A stretch of 64,000 bases of DNA, taken from NCBI RefSeq assembly GCF_011303955.1, contig NZ_CP049886.1, forward strand, positions 1,178,001 to 1,242,000. Direction: 5' to 3'. Below are positions 8,775 through 21,376 of this stretch, one piece after another. Each line of letters opens with the position of its first letter. Position 1 is the stretch's first letter. Made by a program: the position numbers and the translations under genes. This DNA comes from Vagococcus coleopterorum (GTDB lineage: Bacteria > Bacillota > Bacilli > Lactobacillales > Vagococcaceae). The notes beneath the pieces are model-generated. The model did no database searches, was not told the origin of the DNA, and saw nothing but the letters and a program-made list of their open reading frames with translations.

Positions 8775-10742
8775 TTAATTACTCTTTTCTTGTAAAATAC
8801 CTTGGTCGTATGCTGTTTTCAAATCTAATAAGTCAGATATTTGTTCTTGCAACGATCGTCCGATGTCTGTTTGGGAAACTAAAATTCTATTAGAAGGTTG
8901 ATAAATATCACGCTTAACCGATATTAAATCTTGTCCTTTTGAAATAGCTTCATCCGACCCTGAAAAAGCTTGATGAACTGCTATTTCCATCCCGTAAGAA
9001 TTAAATAATAAAGTATAACCTGCAATTCCTGTTGTTGACTGATACGGTTTTGAGAAACCACCATCTATTACAAGTAATTTTCCATCACTCTTAATTGGTG
9101 ACTCACCTTTAACTTCTTTAACAGGAGTATGACCATTAATAATGTGAGCAGTGTCGGGGTTTAACCCGAAATTTATTAGAATGTTATCGCAAGTTTCTTC
9201 TTCTTCTCGCAAAAAGTAATAAGGATTTTTAACTTCAACATGAGACTCTTTGTCTTGAATGAAGTAACGTTCGAACGTTGTCATTTTATCTTTACCGAAC
9301 AATGGCGATAACTCCCCTGTCCACAAGTACCATAGAAGAGCTAATTGGTCATCGGATAACTTGCACCCATTACTATAAGCTTGGTAACTTTCTCTCAATA
9401 CTGTTTCAAAAAAATCGAATAACTCTTTCCCAGAATAACTTTCGTCATTAAATTTAAATTCTTTAAACTCTCCTTTACTATCAAGAGGAATGCAGCCGTG
9501 ATAGAGTAAATTTCCGTTATAAACGAGATACATACTTCCTACAGAAAACAAATAATCGACATGTTTTCTTAATTTATCCGATAAACTGAATAATTCGGAT
9601 AAATTTCTCACTACCTTTGACTCTTCCTCTGTCAATGTCAGTGGATTTTTTGGATTGACTGATAAGAAATCTTGCTGATTTAATTGAAAAGTTCTTCCGT
9701 TGTGAACATAGTTATATAAGTTGAAATCAATTTTAGAAAAATGAGACCGCTCACTCATATTCAGATCAGGTTGCTTCTCAATAATTTGGCCCTCAAGTTT
9801 AAACTGAATCATCGCCATTGCTTGTTGAATACTAGCTAATTCTCGTTGCTTTTCATGTGGCATATCACTGTCTTCATCAGCTAGTTTTGGCCAAAAACTC
9901 TCATGGGGATTAGGGTAAGTTTTATTAGCAAAATCCACTAAAAATCGGATTGACATACCGTATTGTTTTTCGATGATATCCAGATTATTATAGCGCGAGG
10001 AAATGCGTAAAACATTCGCTTGGCAAACTGTTGAACCCAAAGCCGCCGCCATCCAAAGTACATCGTGATTACCCCATTGAATATCCACAGAATGATATGA
10101 CATTAACGAATCGATTATTTTGTCAGGTTCTGGACCACGATCGTAAATATCCCCCACTAAATGTAAATGGTCGATGGTTAAACGCTGAATTAGACAACTC
10201 ATCTCAACAATAAAGTCATCAGCGATTCCAAGTGTCACAATTGTTTCGATGACATTATTGTAATAACCTGACATTTGTTTTTGTCGACTGGGTGTAAACA
10301 GTAGTTCTTCAATTACATAGCTATACTCTTGCGGAATAGCTTTCCTTACTTTTGATCGTGTGTATTTAGAAGACACTTCTTGGGCAACAGTAACCAATCT
10401 AATTAACTGTTTTTGATACCAGTCATTTAATTTTTCATCGTTGTCTATCAGGTCTTTCGTTAGGTTAATTTTTTCTTGAGGATAATAAATAAGTGTAGCT
10501 AGGGAATTTTGTTCAGTAGAATCTAATTCATCATGATATAAATAAGCGATTTTTTGACGGATTCTTCCAGAGCCGTTTTTCAGAATATGTTGAAAAGCTT
10601 CAAACTCACCATGCACATCACTTATAAAGTGTTCGGTCCCCTTTGGTAGTGCTAAAATCGCATTCAAATTAATAACTTCTGTAATAACTGATTTTTTAGT
10701 CGGAAATTCTTTGGCTAATAAGTCTAAATATTTAATATCCAC
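8775..10742 (-). CDS. fbp: Fructose-1,6-bisphosphatase, class III
   Basis: A 655-residue enzyme that converts fructose 1,6-bisphosphate to fructose 6-phosphate in gluconeogenesis. Class III is the Firmicute type built on a calcineurin-like metallophosphatase fold. Metal-binding motifs visible are ISDVHGEFEAF near residue 42, GDIYDRGPEPD near residue 197, and WGNHDVLWM near residue 223, with NGHTPVKE near residue 540. The start is GTG 10742, seven bases after AGGTGG. A nearby ATG is in another frame. Confidence 0.95.
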   Translation of the reverse strand: MDIKYLDLLAKEFPTKKSVITEVINLNAILALPKGTEHFISDVHGEFEAFQHILKNGSGRIRQKIAYLYHDELDSTEQNSLATLIYYPQEKINLTKDLIDNDEKLNDWYQKQLIRLVTVAQEVSSKYTRSKVRKAIPQEYSYVIEELLFTPSRQKQMSGYYNNVIETIVTLGIADDFIVEMSCLIQRLTIDHLHLVGDIYDRGPEPDKIIDSLMSYHSVDIQWGNHDVLWMAAALGSTVCQANVLRISSRYNNLDIIEKQYGMSIRFLVDFANKTYPNPHESFWPKLADEDSDMPHEKQRELASIQQAMAMIQFKLEGQIIEKQPDLNMSERSHFSKIDFNLYNYVHNGRTFQLNQQDFLSVNPKNPLTLTEEESKVVRNLSELFSLSDKLRKHVDYLFSVGSMYLVYNGNLLYHGCIPLDSKGEFKEFKFNDESYSGKELFDFFETVLRESYQAYSNGCKLSDDQLALLWYLWTGELSPLFGKDKMTTFERYFIQDKESHVEVKNPYYFLREEEETCDNILINFGLNPDTAHIINGHTPVKEVKGESPIKSDGKLLVIDGGFSKPYQSTTGIAGYTLLFNSYGMEIAVHQAFSGSDEAISKGQDLISVKRDIYQPSNRILVSQTDIGRSLQEQISDLLDLKTAYDQGILQEKSN

Positions 10743-10883
10743 AACATTACCACCTATACCATTATTCGTTAGTTTAAACGTTATTAATTATTATACCAAG
10801 TATTTTTCTTATTTTAAAAGTAAACTATACTTTTTTAATCATCTTATAACGTCTATACCAATCTATAAATAACCAAAAATAAA

Positions 10884-10905
10884 AAAGACCTCAATTGAGG
10901 TCTTT
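10884..10905. terminator. Terminator of pflA
   Basis: AAAGACCTCAA pairs with TTGAGGTCTTT as a perfect palindrome, followed on the minus strand by TTTATTTTTG. It overlaps the pflA stop codon. Confidence 0.85.
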
Positions 10906-11674
10906 ATTTAGCTTTATGGGTTTCATAACCTTTGTAATCATCAACGTGCAATAATTTTTTAGCATTTTCAACGCGCTCTTTTTCAGGAGGGTTAATCCCT
11001 TCGAGTGGATACTCTAAGCCTAATTCATCCCACTTGAATTTACCCATTGTGTGATAAGGCAGCACTTCAAACTTATCAACATTTTTAAGCGTCTTAACAA
11101 ACTCATCTAAACGAATTAAGAATTCATCATAGTCAGTTCGTGTCGGCACTAAGACGTGACGTATCCAAACTGGCTGATTTTTATCCGATAAATATTGCGC
11201 CATTTCTAAAATATTATCATTAGACATTTTAGTAAGAGCTTTATGACCTTCAGCGTCAATATGTTTAATATCAAATAAGATTAAGTCAGTATACTCTAAT
11301 AATTCTTCAAATTCACTGATAAAAGGCTCTTCCAACGTAAATGGTTTACCACAAGTATCAATAGTTGTATGAATACCTAAAGCTTTCGCCTTTTTGAAGA
11401 GATCAGTCATAAATGGGATTTGTAGTAAAGGTTCTCCTCCACTAACAGTAATCCCACCTTTATCTCCCCAGTAACTACGGTATTTTAAAGCTTCTTCAAT
11501 CATCTCATCTGTTGTCACTTCACGCCCTTTGCCAATTTCCCAAGTATCGGGATTGTGGCAAAATTCGCAACGCATGCGGCAACCTTGTGTAAAGATGATA
11601 AAACGAACGCCTGGTCCATCAACTGTTCCAAAGTTTTCTGTCGAATGGATACGACCTGTAACTGGTTGAGTCAT
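10904..11674 (-). CDS. pflA: Pyruvate formate-lyase activating enzyme (radical SAM)
   Basis: A 256-residue radical SAM protein that installs the glycyl radical on pyruvate formate-lyase. The iron-sulfur motif CX3CX2C is at residues 32, 36 and 39 (CRMRCEFCHNPDTW), followed by GGITVSGGEPLLQ. AAGGATG serves as ribosome site. The gene lies 84 bp downstream of pflB on the same strand and ends in a strong terminator, consistent with a pflB-pflA unit. Confidence 0.96.
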   Translation of the reverse strand: MTQPVTGRIHSTENFGTVDGPGVRFIIFTQGCRMRCEFCHNPDTWEIGKGREVTTDEMIEEALKYRSYWGDKGGITVSGGEPLLQIPFMTDLFKKAKALGIHTTIDTCGKPFTLEEPFISEFEELLEYTDLILFDIKHIDAEGHKALTKMSNDNILEMAQYLSDKNQPVWIRHVLVPTRTDYDEFLIRLDEFVKTLKNVDKFEVLPYHTMGKFKWDELGLEYPLEGINPPEKERVENAKKLLHVDDYKGYETHKAK

Positions 11675-11758
11675 TATCTTTCACATCCTTATCATAAAAG
11701 GGATGACTAGATAGCCACCCCTCTAATATGTCTTGATTATATCAGATGTTACCAAGAA

Positions 11759-14005
11759 TTACATGTGGTCATGTGAAGTTCTTGAGATAACGTCTGCTTG
11801 TTGTTCAGGAGTTAAATCACGGAATTTAACTGCGTAACCTGATACACGGATTGTTAAGTTTGGATATTTCTCTGGGTGAGCTTGCGCATCTAATAATAAT
11901 TCATTAGTAAATACGTTCACGTTTAAGTGGTAACCACCTTTATCGAAGTATCCATCCATAACGTTACGTAGGTTGTTGATACGAGTTTCGTCATCTTTAC
12001 CTAAACCGTTAGGGTTAATTGTTTGAGTATTTGAAATACCATCTAATGCGTTAGTGTATTGTAAACGAGCAGTTGAGTTTAATGATGCTAAAAGACCATT
12101 TTTCTCTCCAAGGAATTTACCATCTTGGTAAGATGGGTTAGCACCTGGTGCTAAAGGTTTACCAGCACGACGACCATCAGGAGTATTACCTGTAGCTTTA
12201 CCGTAAACTACGTTTGAAGTGATTGTTAATAATGATGTAGTTGGTGTTGAGTTACGGTAAGTGTGTTGACGTTTAATTTGAGTCATGAAGTATTCTAAGA
12301 TCCAGTTAGCAGTAGCATCTGCTTCTTCTTGATCGTTACCGTAAGTTGGGAATTCAGTTGTTGGTTTGTAATCAACAGCTAAACCATTTTCGTCACGGAT
12401 AACTTCAACGTTACCATGTTTGATAGCCATTAAACTATCGGCAGCATGTGAAATACCAGCGATACCTGTCGCGAAAGTACGTTTTAAGTCACTATCCATG
12501 AAGGCTAATTGTGGCGCTTCATATGCATATTTATCATGCATGAAGTGAATAACGTTAAGTGTGTTAACGTATAATTCAGCTAACCAATCCATGATATCTT
12601 TGTAGTTTTCGATGAATTGATCGTAATCTAATGTATCACCAGTCATCGGACGGAATTTAGGAGCTACTTGAGCTTTTGTCATTTCGTCTACCCCACCGTT
12701 GATTGCGTAAAGAACTGCTTTAGCTAAGTTAGCACGAGCTCCGAAGAATTGCATGTCTTTACCCATAACTGTTGAAGATACACAACAAGCGATTGCTGCA
12801 TCATCTGATCCCCAGTTAGCGCGTAATAAGTCATCATTTTCAAATTGAATTGAAGAAGACTCTTTAGCGATTTTAGCTGCATAAGTTCTGAATCCTTCTG
12901 GTTCTGATGAAGAATATAAAACAGTTAAGTTTGGCTCTGGAGAAGGTCCCATGTTAGTTAATGTGTGTAAGATACGGAAATCGTTCTTAGTCACTAATGA
13001 GCGTCCATCTAATCCCATACCAGCAATTGATAAAGTAGCCCAGATTGGGTAACCAGAGAATAATTGGTTGTATTCAGGCGTACGCGCGAATTTAACCATA
13101 CGTAGTTTCATGATTAAGTGGTCGATCATTTCTTGCGCTTCGAATTCAGTGATAACACCGTTTTCTAAGTCACGTTGAATATAGATATCTAAGAATGCTG
13201 AGATACGACCGATAGACATAGCTGCACCATTTTGAGATTTAATTGCTGCTAAGTATCCGAAGTATAACCATTGGATAGCTTCTTTAGCGTTTGTAGCTGG
13301 TTTAGAGATATCGAATCCGTAACCTGCTGCCATTTCTTTGATTTGTCCTAATGAACGGTATTGTTCTGAAATTTCTTCACGTAAACGAACAACGTCATCA
13401 GTCATTACTTTGTTACCAGTGTTAGCGTGATCTTTAGCTTTTTGTTCCATTAAGTAATCAATACCATATAAAGCTAAACGACGGTAGTCACCGATGATAC
13501 GGCCACGTCCGTAAGCATCTGGTAAACCAGTGATGATTTTATTTTTACGAGCTGAACGCATTTCTGGCGTGTAAGCATCGAAAACACCTTGGTTATGTGT
13601 TTTACGGTAATCAGTAAAAATGTGAGTCATTTCAGCATCTGGTTCATAACCATTACTTGATAAAGCGTTGTTAGCCATGTTGATTCCGCCGAATGGCATG
13701 AATGCTTGTTTCAATGGCACGTCAGTTTGTAAACCAACGATTTTTTCTTCTTCTTTAATTAAGTAACCAGGTTCATGTGATGTAATTGTTGCAGGGACAT
13801 TAGTATCCATGTCGTATACACCATTTTTTTCGTGTTGTTCATCAAATAATACTTGTAATTTAGTCCATAATTTGTCAGTACTTGGTGCGATTGGCTCTAA
13901 GAAAGAGTCATCCCCTGTGTACTCAGTGTAGTTCGCTTGAATAAAGTCGCGAACGTTTACTTCGTTTTTCCATTGTTTCCCTTTAAATCCATTCCATGCT
14001 TCCAT
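11759..14005 (-). CDS. pflB: Formate C-acetyltransferase (pyruvate formate-lyase)
   Basis: A 748-residue glycyl radical enzyme cleaving pyruvate with CoA to acetyl-CoA and formate under anaerobiosis. The adjacent catalytic cysteines are in [13 protein letters not shown] near residue 410, and the radical glycine is Gly723 in [11 protein letters not shown]. Length matches the family. The 318-bp upstream region carries a promoter-like sequence and a CcpA-type site, as expected for a gene tuned by sugar supply. It supplies acetyl-CoA for acetyl phosphate and ATP formation. Confidence 0.97.
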   Translation of the reverse strand: MEAWNGFKGKQWKNEVNVRDFIQANYTEYTGDDSFLEPIAPSTDKLWTKLQVLFDEQHEKNGVYDMDTNVPATITSHEPGYLIKEEEKIVGLQTDVPLKQAFMPFGGINMANNALSSNGYEPDAEMTHIFTDYRKTHNQGVFDAYTPEMRSARKNKIITGLPDAYGRGRIIGDYRRLALYGIDYLMEQKAKDHANTGNKVMTDDVVRLREEISEQYRSLGQIKEMAAGYGFDISKPATNAKEAIQWLYFGYLAAIKSQNGAAMSIGRISAFLDIYIQRDLENGVITEFEAQEMIDHLIMKLRMVKFARTPEYNQLFSGYPIWATLSIAGMGLDGRSLVTKNDFRILHTLTNMGPSPEPNLTVLYSSSEPEGFRTYAAKIAKESSSIQFENDDLLRANWGSDDAAIACCVSSTVMGKDMQFFGARANLAKAVLYAINGGVDEMTKAQVAPKFRPMTGDTLDYDQFIENYKDIMDWLAELYVNTLNVIHFMHDKYAYEAPQLAFMDSDLKRTFATGIAGISHAADSLMAIKHGNVEVIRDENGLAVDYKPTTEFPTYGNDQEEADATANWILEYFMTQIKRQHTYRNSTPTTSLLTITSNVVYGKATGNTPDGRRAGKPLAPGANPSYQDGKFLGEKNGLLASLNSTARLQYTNALDGISNTQTINPNGLGKDDETRINNLRNVMDGYFDKGGYHLNVNVFTNELLLDAQAHPEKYPNLTIRVSGYAVKFRDLTPEQQADVISRTSHDHM

Positions 14006-14076
14006 TGTTTGTTGCCTCCTTTAAATTATACAATCCATAAACATCATAAAATTATATATAACAGGTTTACAAGTTC

Positions 14077-14104
14077 AGTATAACACAAGTTAAAAAAATC
14101 ACAA
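14077..14104 (-). promoter_or_regulatory. Candidate sigma-A promoter of pflB
   Basis: On the minus strand, TTGTGA (14104-14099) and TATACT (14082-14077) are separated by 16 bases, about 70 bp before the pflB start. This is the best -35/-10 pair in the intergenic region. TTGTGA also resembles half of a Rex redox-repressor site, but no full dyad is present. Confidence 0.5.
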
Positions 14105-14155
14105 CTATAAACCGATAAAAAACTGTATTATTTTATAATTGTTATTTATTATTTT

Positions 14156-14170
14156 AAGAAAACGCAAACA
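14156..14170 (+). promoter_or_regulatory. Candidate CcpA site (cre) upstream of pflB
   Basis: AAGAAAACGCAAACA matches the Firmicute cre consensus WTGWAARCGYWWWCW at 14 of 15 positions. It lies about 150 bp before the pflB start and 50 bp upstream of the candidate -35 element, a position more often linked with activation or modulation than with direct blockage. Confidence 0.55.
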
Positions 14171-14300
14171 AAACGCTTGTATCAGCCTTTTCGTTATTTA
14201 AGATGAGGTGTTCAGACCTTCTTAACTCTGTTTCTTTTTTGTGAAAAACTGTACTATAACACGACCGCGTTTTCAGTACCTTTTCTATAACAGAATAAAA

Positions 14301-14323
14301 AATAAGCCTACAAGAGGCTTATT
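14301..14323 (-). terminator. Terminator of parC
   Basis: AATAAGCCT pairs with AGGCTTATT around a 5-base loop immediately after the parC stop, with TTTTTTATTC following on the minus strand. Confidence 0.85.
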
Positions 14324-16786
14324 TTAATTATTTTTTGTTTGTTTTAAGATGACTTCAGTTAATGAATGAACTTCAAATACTTCGCCATCTTTTTTCTCAT
14401 CACCTAATGATGAGCCGTTAGATGTCCGATCACTAATTTGATGGTCCATCTTGGAAACTTCGTATTTCGTGTTATTTTGCATGACTACTTCGAATGTTCC
14501 TTGATCACTCAAAGCAACATAAACAATGCGGTGTGGATTTGTTTTCAATTCGCGAATAATCATTAATCCACGTTTTGCTCGACTTAATGGTGCAATTTCT
14601 TGCGCTATCATTCGTTTAACGGAACCTCGTTGTGTCACAATACTAATTGATGTTTTAGCTTCCGGTTCAATTAAGACGCCGTTAACTACGTAATCTCCAT
14701 CTTTCAAATTCATTGATTTCACACCTGCTGCACGGGCACCCACTGTCGGCACTTCGTTAAGCGGATAACGCAATCCGAAACCTCTATGACTAGCTAAGAA
14801 GACATCATATTCAATGGCTTCGTCAACAAGATAACAATTAACAATTTCTTCAGATGAATCTTTTAAGTTCATACATAATGTCGGACGGCCTTTATAAGTA
14901 CGCCAAACATCAAATTCATTCATTTTAGTTTGTTTAATTAAACCGCCACGACTAATAAAGACAAATGATTTATTAGTTGCTAATTCAGTATAATCGAAAG
15001 CTGCTACGACTTTCTCATCAACTTCAAGACCTGATAGTTGTTGAGATAAATGCTCTCCTACATCTTTCCAACGTAAGTCTGGTAATTCATGAACAGGTCG
15101 ATAAATCATATTTCCTTTATTCGTCACAATTAACAAGTGATCCAGCGTATTTAATTGCTTCGCAAAGATCAACGTGTCTGTTTCCTTCATGCCAAGCTCA
15201 TCTGGGCTAGAAGCGCTGAATGAGCGTAAGCTACTACGTTTGATATAGCCTTCTTGAGTCACTGTTGCTACAACTTCTTCTTGAGCAATCAAAATCTTAG
15301 TTTCAACAACAATTTCTTCAATTTCATCTTCGATAACTGTTTTACGATCATTGGCAAAGTTTTTCTTCACATCTCGTAATTCTGCTTTCAAGACTTTCAA
15401 CAAGGCTTTTTCGTCATTTAGAATTTCAGTTAAACGAGCAATTGTCTCAGCTAGTTCAGTCGCTTCTGCTTCTAAAGCCGTAATATCCGTATTAGTTAAG
15501 CGATAAAGTTGTAAAGATACAATCGCTTCCGCTTGTTCTTCAGTAAATGCGTACGCTTTTACTAAATTCATTTTGGCATCTTTTTTATCTTTACTGCTAC
15601 GAATTGTTGCAATGACCTCATCTAATATCGATAAAGCTTTAATTAAACCAGATACGATGTGTTGGCGTTTGTTAGCTTTTGCTAATTCAAATTCACTACG
15701 ACGGTAAATTACCGAGCGTCTATGTCCAATATACGATTCTAAAATACGTTTTAATCCCACTTGATGCGGACGTTGATTATCAATCGCTACCATATTGAAG
15801 TTATAGTTGACTTGCAGGTCAGTATTTTTAAATAAATAATTTAAAATACCTTCTGCATTTGTGTCTTTTTTCAATTCCACAACAACTTGTAAACCATTAC
15901 GGTCACTTTCATCACGAACTTCAGCAATCCCATCAACTTTTTTGTTGATACGGATTTCATCCATTTTCTTAACTAAATTCGCTTTATTAACTTCATAAGG
16001 AATTTCATTAATGACAATTTGTTGTTTACCACCTTTAAGTGGTTCAATCTTAGTGACAGAACGGACAACAACACGTCCCTTTCCTGTTTCATAAGCTTTC
16101 TTCAACTCTTCCTTACCTTGCAAAATTCCACCTGTTGGAAAATCAGGTCCAGGAATAAAGGTCATTAACTTATCTAGCGTTGCATTAGGATGGTCGATTA
16201 AATGGATTGTCCCATCAATGATTTCACCTAAGTTATGTGTTGGAATTTCTGTCGCGTAACCAGCAGAGATACCCGTTGATCCGTTAACTAACAAGTTTGG
16301 ATATTTAGCAGGTAAAACGGTTGGCTCTTTTTCAGTATCATCGAAGTTCCAGACGAAATCGACTGTTTCTTTTTCGATATCTTCCAATAATTCATTACTT
16401 AATTTTGATAAACGTGCTTCTGTATAACGCATTGCGGCAGCCGGATCACCATCCATACTACCGTTATTACCGTGCATTTCAATCAAGACTTCACGTAACT
16501 TCCAGTCCTGACTCATTCGAACCATCGCTTCGTAAATACTGCTGTCACCATGTGGATGGTAATTACCCATGATGTTACCAACGGATTTGGCCGACTTACG
16601 GAATCCTTTATCAAAGGTATTACCATCTTGGTCCATAGCAAACAAGATACGTCGTTGAACGGGTTTTAACCCGTCACGAATGTCTGGTAAAGCACGTTCT
16701 TGAATGATGTATTTAGAGTAACGACCAAAACGATCGCCCATAACATCTTTTAATGCTAAATTTTGTATATCATCGCGTGTGCTCAT
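14324..16786 (-). CDS. parC: DNA topoisomerase IV subunit A
   Basis: An 820-residue type IIA topoisomerase subunit that breaks and rejoins DNA to unlink daughter chromosomes. The catalytic tyrosine is Tyr121 in RYTEARLS. The quinolone-resistance region reads HPHGDSSIYEAM with Ser82 and Glu86, which is the sensitive type. The start ATG 16786 follows AAGGAGG; the open frame extends to 16813, but that earlier ATG lies upstream of the ribosome site. parE ends 16 bp upstream, so the two form a parE-parC operon. The parE neighbour and the sequence favour ParC over GyrA. Confidence 0.95.
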   Translation of the reverse strand: MSTRDDIQNLALKDVMGDRFGRYSKYIIQERALPDIRDGLKPVQRRILFAMDQDGNTFDKGFRKSAKSVGNIMGNYHPHGDSSIYEAMVRMSQDWKLREVLIEMHGNNGSMDGDPAAAMRYTEARLSKLSNELLEDIEKETVDFVWNFDDTEKEPTVLPAKYPNLLVNGSTGISAGYATEIPTHNLGEIIDGTIHLIDHPNATLDKLMTFIPGPDFPTGGILQGKEELKKAYETGKGRVVVRSVTKIEPLKGGKQQIVINEIPYEVNKANLVKKMDEIRINKKVDGIAEVRDESDRNGLQVVVELKKDTNAEGILNYLFKNTDLQVNYNFNMVAIDNQRPHQVGLKRILESYIGHRRSVIYRRSEFELAKANKRQHIVSGLIKALSILDEVIATIRSSKDKKDAKMNLVKAYAFTEEQAEAIVSLQLYRLTNTDITALEAEATELAETIARLTEILNDEKALLKVLKAELRDVKKNFANDRKTVIEDEIEEIVVETKILIAQEEVVATVTQEGYIKRSSLRSFSASSPDELGMKETDTLIFAKQLNTLDHLLIVTNKGNMIYRPVHELPDLRWKDVGEHLSQQLSGLEVDEKVVAAFDYTELATNKSFVFISRGGLIKQTKMNEFDVWRTYKGRPTLCMNLKDSSEEIVNCYLVDEAIEYDVFLASHRGFGLRYPLNEVPTVGARAAGVKSMNLKDGDYVVNGVLIEPEAKTSISIVTQRGSVKRMIAQEIAPLSRAKRGLMIIRELKTNPHRIVYVALSDQGTFEVVMQNNTKYEVSKMDHQISDRTSNGSSLGDEKKDGEVFEVHSLTEVILKQTKNN

Positions 16787-16802
16787 CGTATTTTTGGCCT
16801 CC

Positions 16803-19064
<2,262 letters not shown>

Positions 19065-19170
19065 CTAATTAGTTAAAATTGAAAAGAAAAAACTTATTAT
19101 AGAGTAGATACTGTCCAACTGCAAGTTATCTTGTATAATAGAAGTAATCAATCAAAAGGGAGCTGTTAAG

Positions 19171-20058
19171 ATGAAAAAAATGTTAGTCTTTGGCGGTACA
19201 CGTTTCTTCGGACAGAAAGTCGTTCACCACTTTCTAGACCTTGGTTATGACGTGACAATCGCAACTCGTGGGAAATCAACAGATGACTTAGGAGAATTAG
19301 TCAATCGTGTGGTGCTTGATCGTAGTGATGCCACTCACCCAGGTTGGGCTTCTTTAAATAAAGAGAAATGGGATGTGGTTTTTGATAATATCTCTTTTAC
19401 ATGGGAAGATAGCAAAATCATTTGCGATCAACTAGATGCTGACAATATTGGTCATTACCTGTTCACTTCTAGTTTAGCTGTTTATGAAGGAGCTGCTCCT
19501 GAAGCAGGTTTCACTGAAAAAGACTTTGATCCAACTAATTATAACTTCACCCCTACATCAGATGTGAGCTACGGCGAAGGCAAACGCCAATGTGAAAGTT
19601 ACTTAGAAACTAACTACCACGGTTTGAAAACTTACTTACGTTTCCCGGTAGTTCTAGATGACGACGATTATACTGAACGTTTACACTACTATGTTCGTCA
19701 CGCTTTGCAAAATGAAGAAATCAACTTTAAGCGTCAAGATGGTCGTTATAGTTTTGTTGAAGCATCAGAAATCCCAAAAGTTATTCAGTTTATTGTTGAA
19801 AATAAAACTAGCGGTCCACTTAATGTCGCCTCGGATGAAATCTATACAACAAAAGACTTTCTATCTCGTTTACTTTCAGGGACAGAGTTATCATCTTTGA
19901 ATATTTGTTACGACTTAACACAAGAAGCTGCTCCTTTATCAAAGTATGATGAACCATTATCTGCGGCATATTTAACGTCACTTGGTTATCAAACAAGTCA
20001 ATTAGATGATTGGTTCCCACAATTAATTCGTTCTCTTACCATTCAAGAAAGAAGTTAA
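19171..20058 (+). CDS. NAD-dependent epimerase/dehydratase (extended SDR)
   Basis: A 295-residue Rossmann protein. The nucleotide-binding motif is VFGGTRFFGQKVVHH near residue 6. The catalytic YxxxK motif appears as YGEGKRQCE around residue 134. GGAG stands in front of the ATG. The family covers sugar-nucleotide epimerases, reductases and isoflavone-reductase-like proteins, and the substrate cannot be told here. The gene stands alone, divergent from parE and convergent with the lipoprotein gene. Confidence 0.85.
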   Translation: MKKMLVFGGTRFFGQKVVHHFLDLGYDVTIATRGKSTDDLGELVNRVVLDRSDATHPGWASLNKEKWDVVFDNISFTWEDSKIICDQLDADNIGHYLFTSSLAVYEGAAPEAGFTEKDFDPTNYNFTPTSDVSYGEGKRQCESYLETNYHGLKTYLRFPVVLDDDDYTERLHYYVRHALQNEEINFKRQDGRYSFVEASEIPKVIQFIVENKTSGPLNVASDEIYTTKDFLSRLLSGTELSSLNICYDLTQEAAPLSKYDEPLSAAYLTSLGYQTSQLDDWFPQLIRSLTIQERS

Positions 20059-20060
20059 GA

Positions 20061-20088
20061 AAAAAGACTGTCAATGGACAGTCTTTTT
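20061..20088. terminator. Bidirectional terminator
   Basis: AAAAAGACTGTC pairs with GACAGTCTTTTT, with T-runs on both sides. It serves the epimerase gene on the plus strand and the lipoprotein gene on the minus strand. Confidence 0.9.
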
Positions 20089-20466
20089 TTACATTTCTAA
20101 TTTATTTAATTTCCATTCGATTAAGTCGCCATCTTTTACTTCATAAGCATTTGCTCCTACTGCGGACGGTTTACCGTTAACATCGAACATCCAGTATTTC
20201 ATATCATCAGCAATTTGTTGGCGTCCTTTAATTTCTGTTACCATTCCTTGTTCTGACTTAGCATCATAATGATCCATCATAATTGTTTCTAAATTTTCGC
20301 CATCAGCTACTTTAATTGTTTCTGATTTAAACTCCTTGCCGTCCTCAACAAGAGATACTTTAATTGAAATATCATTTTCAGTCATCTTATTTTCTGTTTT
20401 AGGTTGACACCCAACCATCATAAAGATTACTACTAAACTAAATAACCCTGTTACTACTTTTTTCAT
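20089..20466 (-). CDS. Lipoprotein with DUF4430 (transcobalamin-like C-terminal) domain
   Basis: A 126-residue secreted lipoprotein. The signal peptide ends with a lipobox (FMMVGC) and a free lysine-rich N-terminus (MKKVV). The rest fits DUF4430, the small beta domain related to the C-terminal domain of transcobalamin: YWMFDVNGKPSAVGANAYEV followed by KDGDLIEWKL. The frame is open to a GTG at 20478, but that codon abuts GAGGAG; ATG 20466 is 11 bases away and better. It follows the ECF S-component gene by a short gap and probably helps it capture a vitamin, perhaps cobalamin. Confidence 0.82.
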   Translation of the reverse strand: MKKVVTGLFSLVVIFMMVGCQPKTENKMTENDISIKVSLVEDGKEFKSETIKVADGENLETIMMDHYDAKSEQGMVTEIKGRQQIADDMKYWMFDVNGKPSAVGANAYEVKDGDLIEWKLNKLEM

Positions 20467-20482
20467 TTTATTCAACACTCCT

Positions 20483-21205
20483 CTATTGTTTTTCTATAAA
20501 TTTAACTAGCCATTGGACTGGTCGATTTAATAGATTGATAAAAATACCATTGCTAATCATATATTTTATTGTAAAGGGAATAGCTTGCATCACCAAGACT
20601 AAATAATAATTGAGTGAACCTGTTGATCCGAAAGAAATCAATGTCCAAGAATCCATAAATAATGAAAAAGCAACTCCCATAATAATTGCAAACAATGTCA
20701 TAATCACTATACTTGTTCGTGATTGCCTAGCAATCCAAGGAATTCCCGCTATTAGCCCCAGCATTCCGTAAGCATACATTTGAAACGGTGTCCAAGCTCC
20801 TTGAATAAAGAACATGTTTGTTAAGAATGGTGCAGCCATACCTACTGAAAGTCCTAAACGGCTACCTCCATAAATACCTGTCAACATAACAATAGCAGCC
20901 ATAGCATTTACTCCTGGTAACCAAACCGATAACAAGCGGCTGAAAATAGCTGCACCTAATAAAATAAAGCCAAACGATAAAGTCTTAACTCTAGATGGAT
21001 CGTTCACTACATCTGCCAATAACAATAAGGAACTGATAGCGATAAGTTCCGCAGCTAATAAGATAGGAGTTTGATTAATAAATCCCAGAGAGGTTCCATA
21101 AATCAATATAGGCATCACTATCCAACAGGAGAAATAGGTTGTTATTGTGGATTGACTGATTTTTATAGCCTTTGACGTAGACTGATTAATTAAACCTTCC
21201 TTCAT
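20483..21205 (-). CDS. ECF transporter substrate-binding (S) component
   Basis: A 240-residue integral membrane protein with about six hydrophobic helices and small-residue-rich segments. The stretch PGVNAMAAIVMLTGIYGG and the later GAWTPFQMYAYGMLGLIAG resemble cobalamin-type (CbrT-like) S components. No ATPase or EcfT gene is nearby, so it would share the general EcfAA'T module, as group II ECF systems do. The paired DUF4430 lipoprotein supports a cobalamin or corrinoid substrate. No cobalamin riboswitch is visible upstream. Substrate assignment is inference. Confidence 0.75.
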   Translation of the reverse strand: MKEGLINQSTSKAIKISQSTITTYFSCWIVMPILIYGTSLGFINQTPILLAAELIAISSLLLLADVVNDPSRVKTLSFGFILLGAAIFSRLLSVWLPGVNAMAAIVMLTGIYGGSRLGLSVGMAAPFLTNMFFIQGAWTPFQMYAYGMLGLIAGIPWIARQSRTSIVIMTLFAIIMGVAFSLFMDSWTLISFGSTGSLNYYLVLVMQAIPFTIKYMISNGIFINLLNRPVQWLVKFIEKQ

Positions 21206-21376
21206 CTCACTCCCCCTTAATTATTATTGCTCTATTTTAACACAGAGTAACAATTTTAAACTAGTTTTCCTCGCAGAAATTAAATTACCGTTATCTAATA
21301 CTCTTAATTCAATTGTTTAGCAATCCTTTTCATGTTAAAATAATTTTCAGTCTTATAAGTTAAGGAGTCTATTCAA

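Larger units (their letters stand above)
14006..14323. other. pflB upstream region, no gene
   Basis: A 318-bp stretch between pflB and parC. It holds the parC terminator, a candidate cre site, the candidate pflB promoter, and two related AT-rich repeats containing AAAAACTGTA (one near 14117-14126, one near 14244-14253). No open frame is supportable. Confidence 0.6.

Noticed and set aside
14244-14253. Rex redox-repressor site upstream of pflB
   Set aside because: Only half of the TTGTGAAnnnnTTCACAA dyad is present.
21206-21376. Cobalamin riboswitch before the ECF S-component gene
   Set aside because: The region is short and lacks a B12-box-like sequence or suitable stems.
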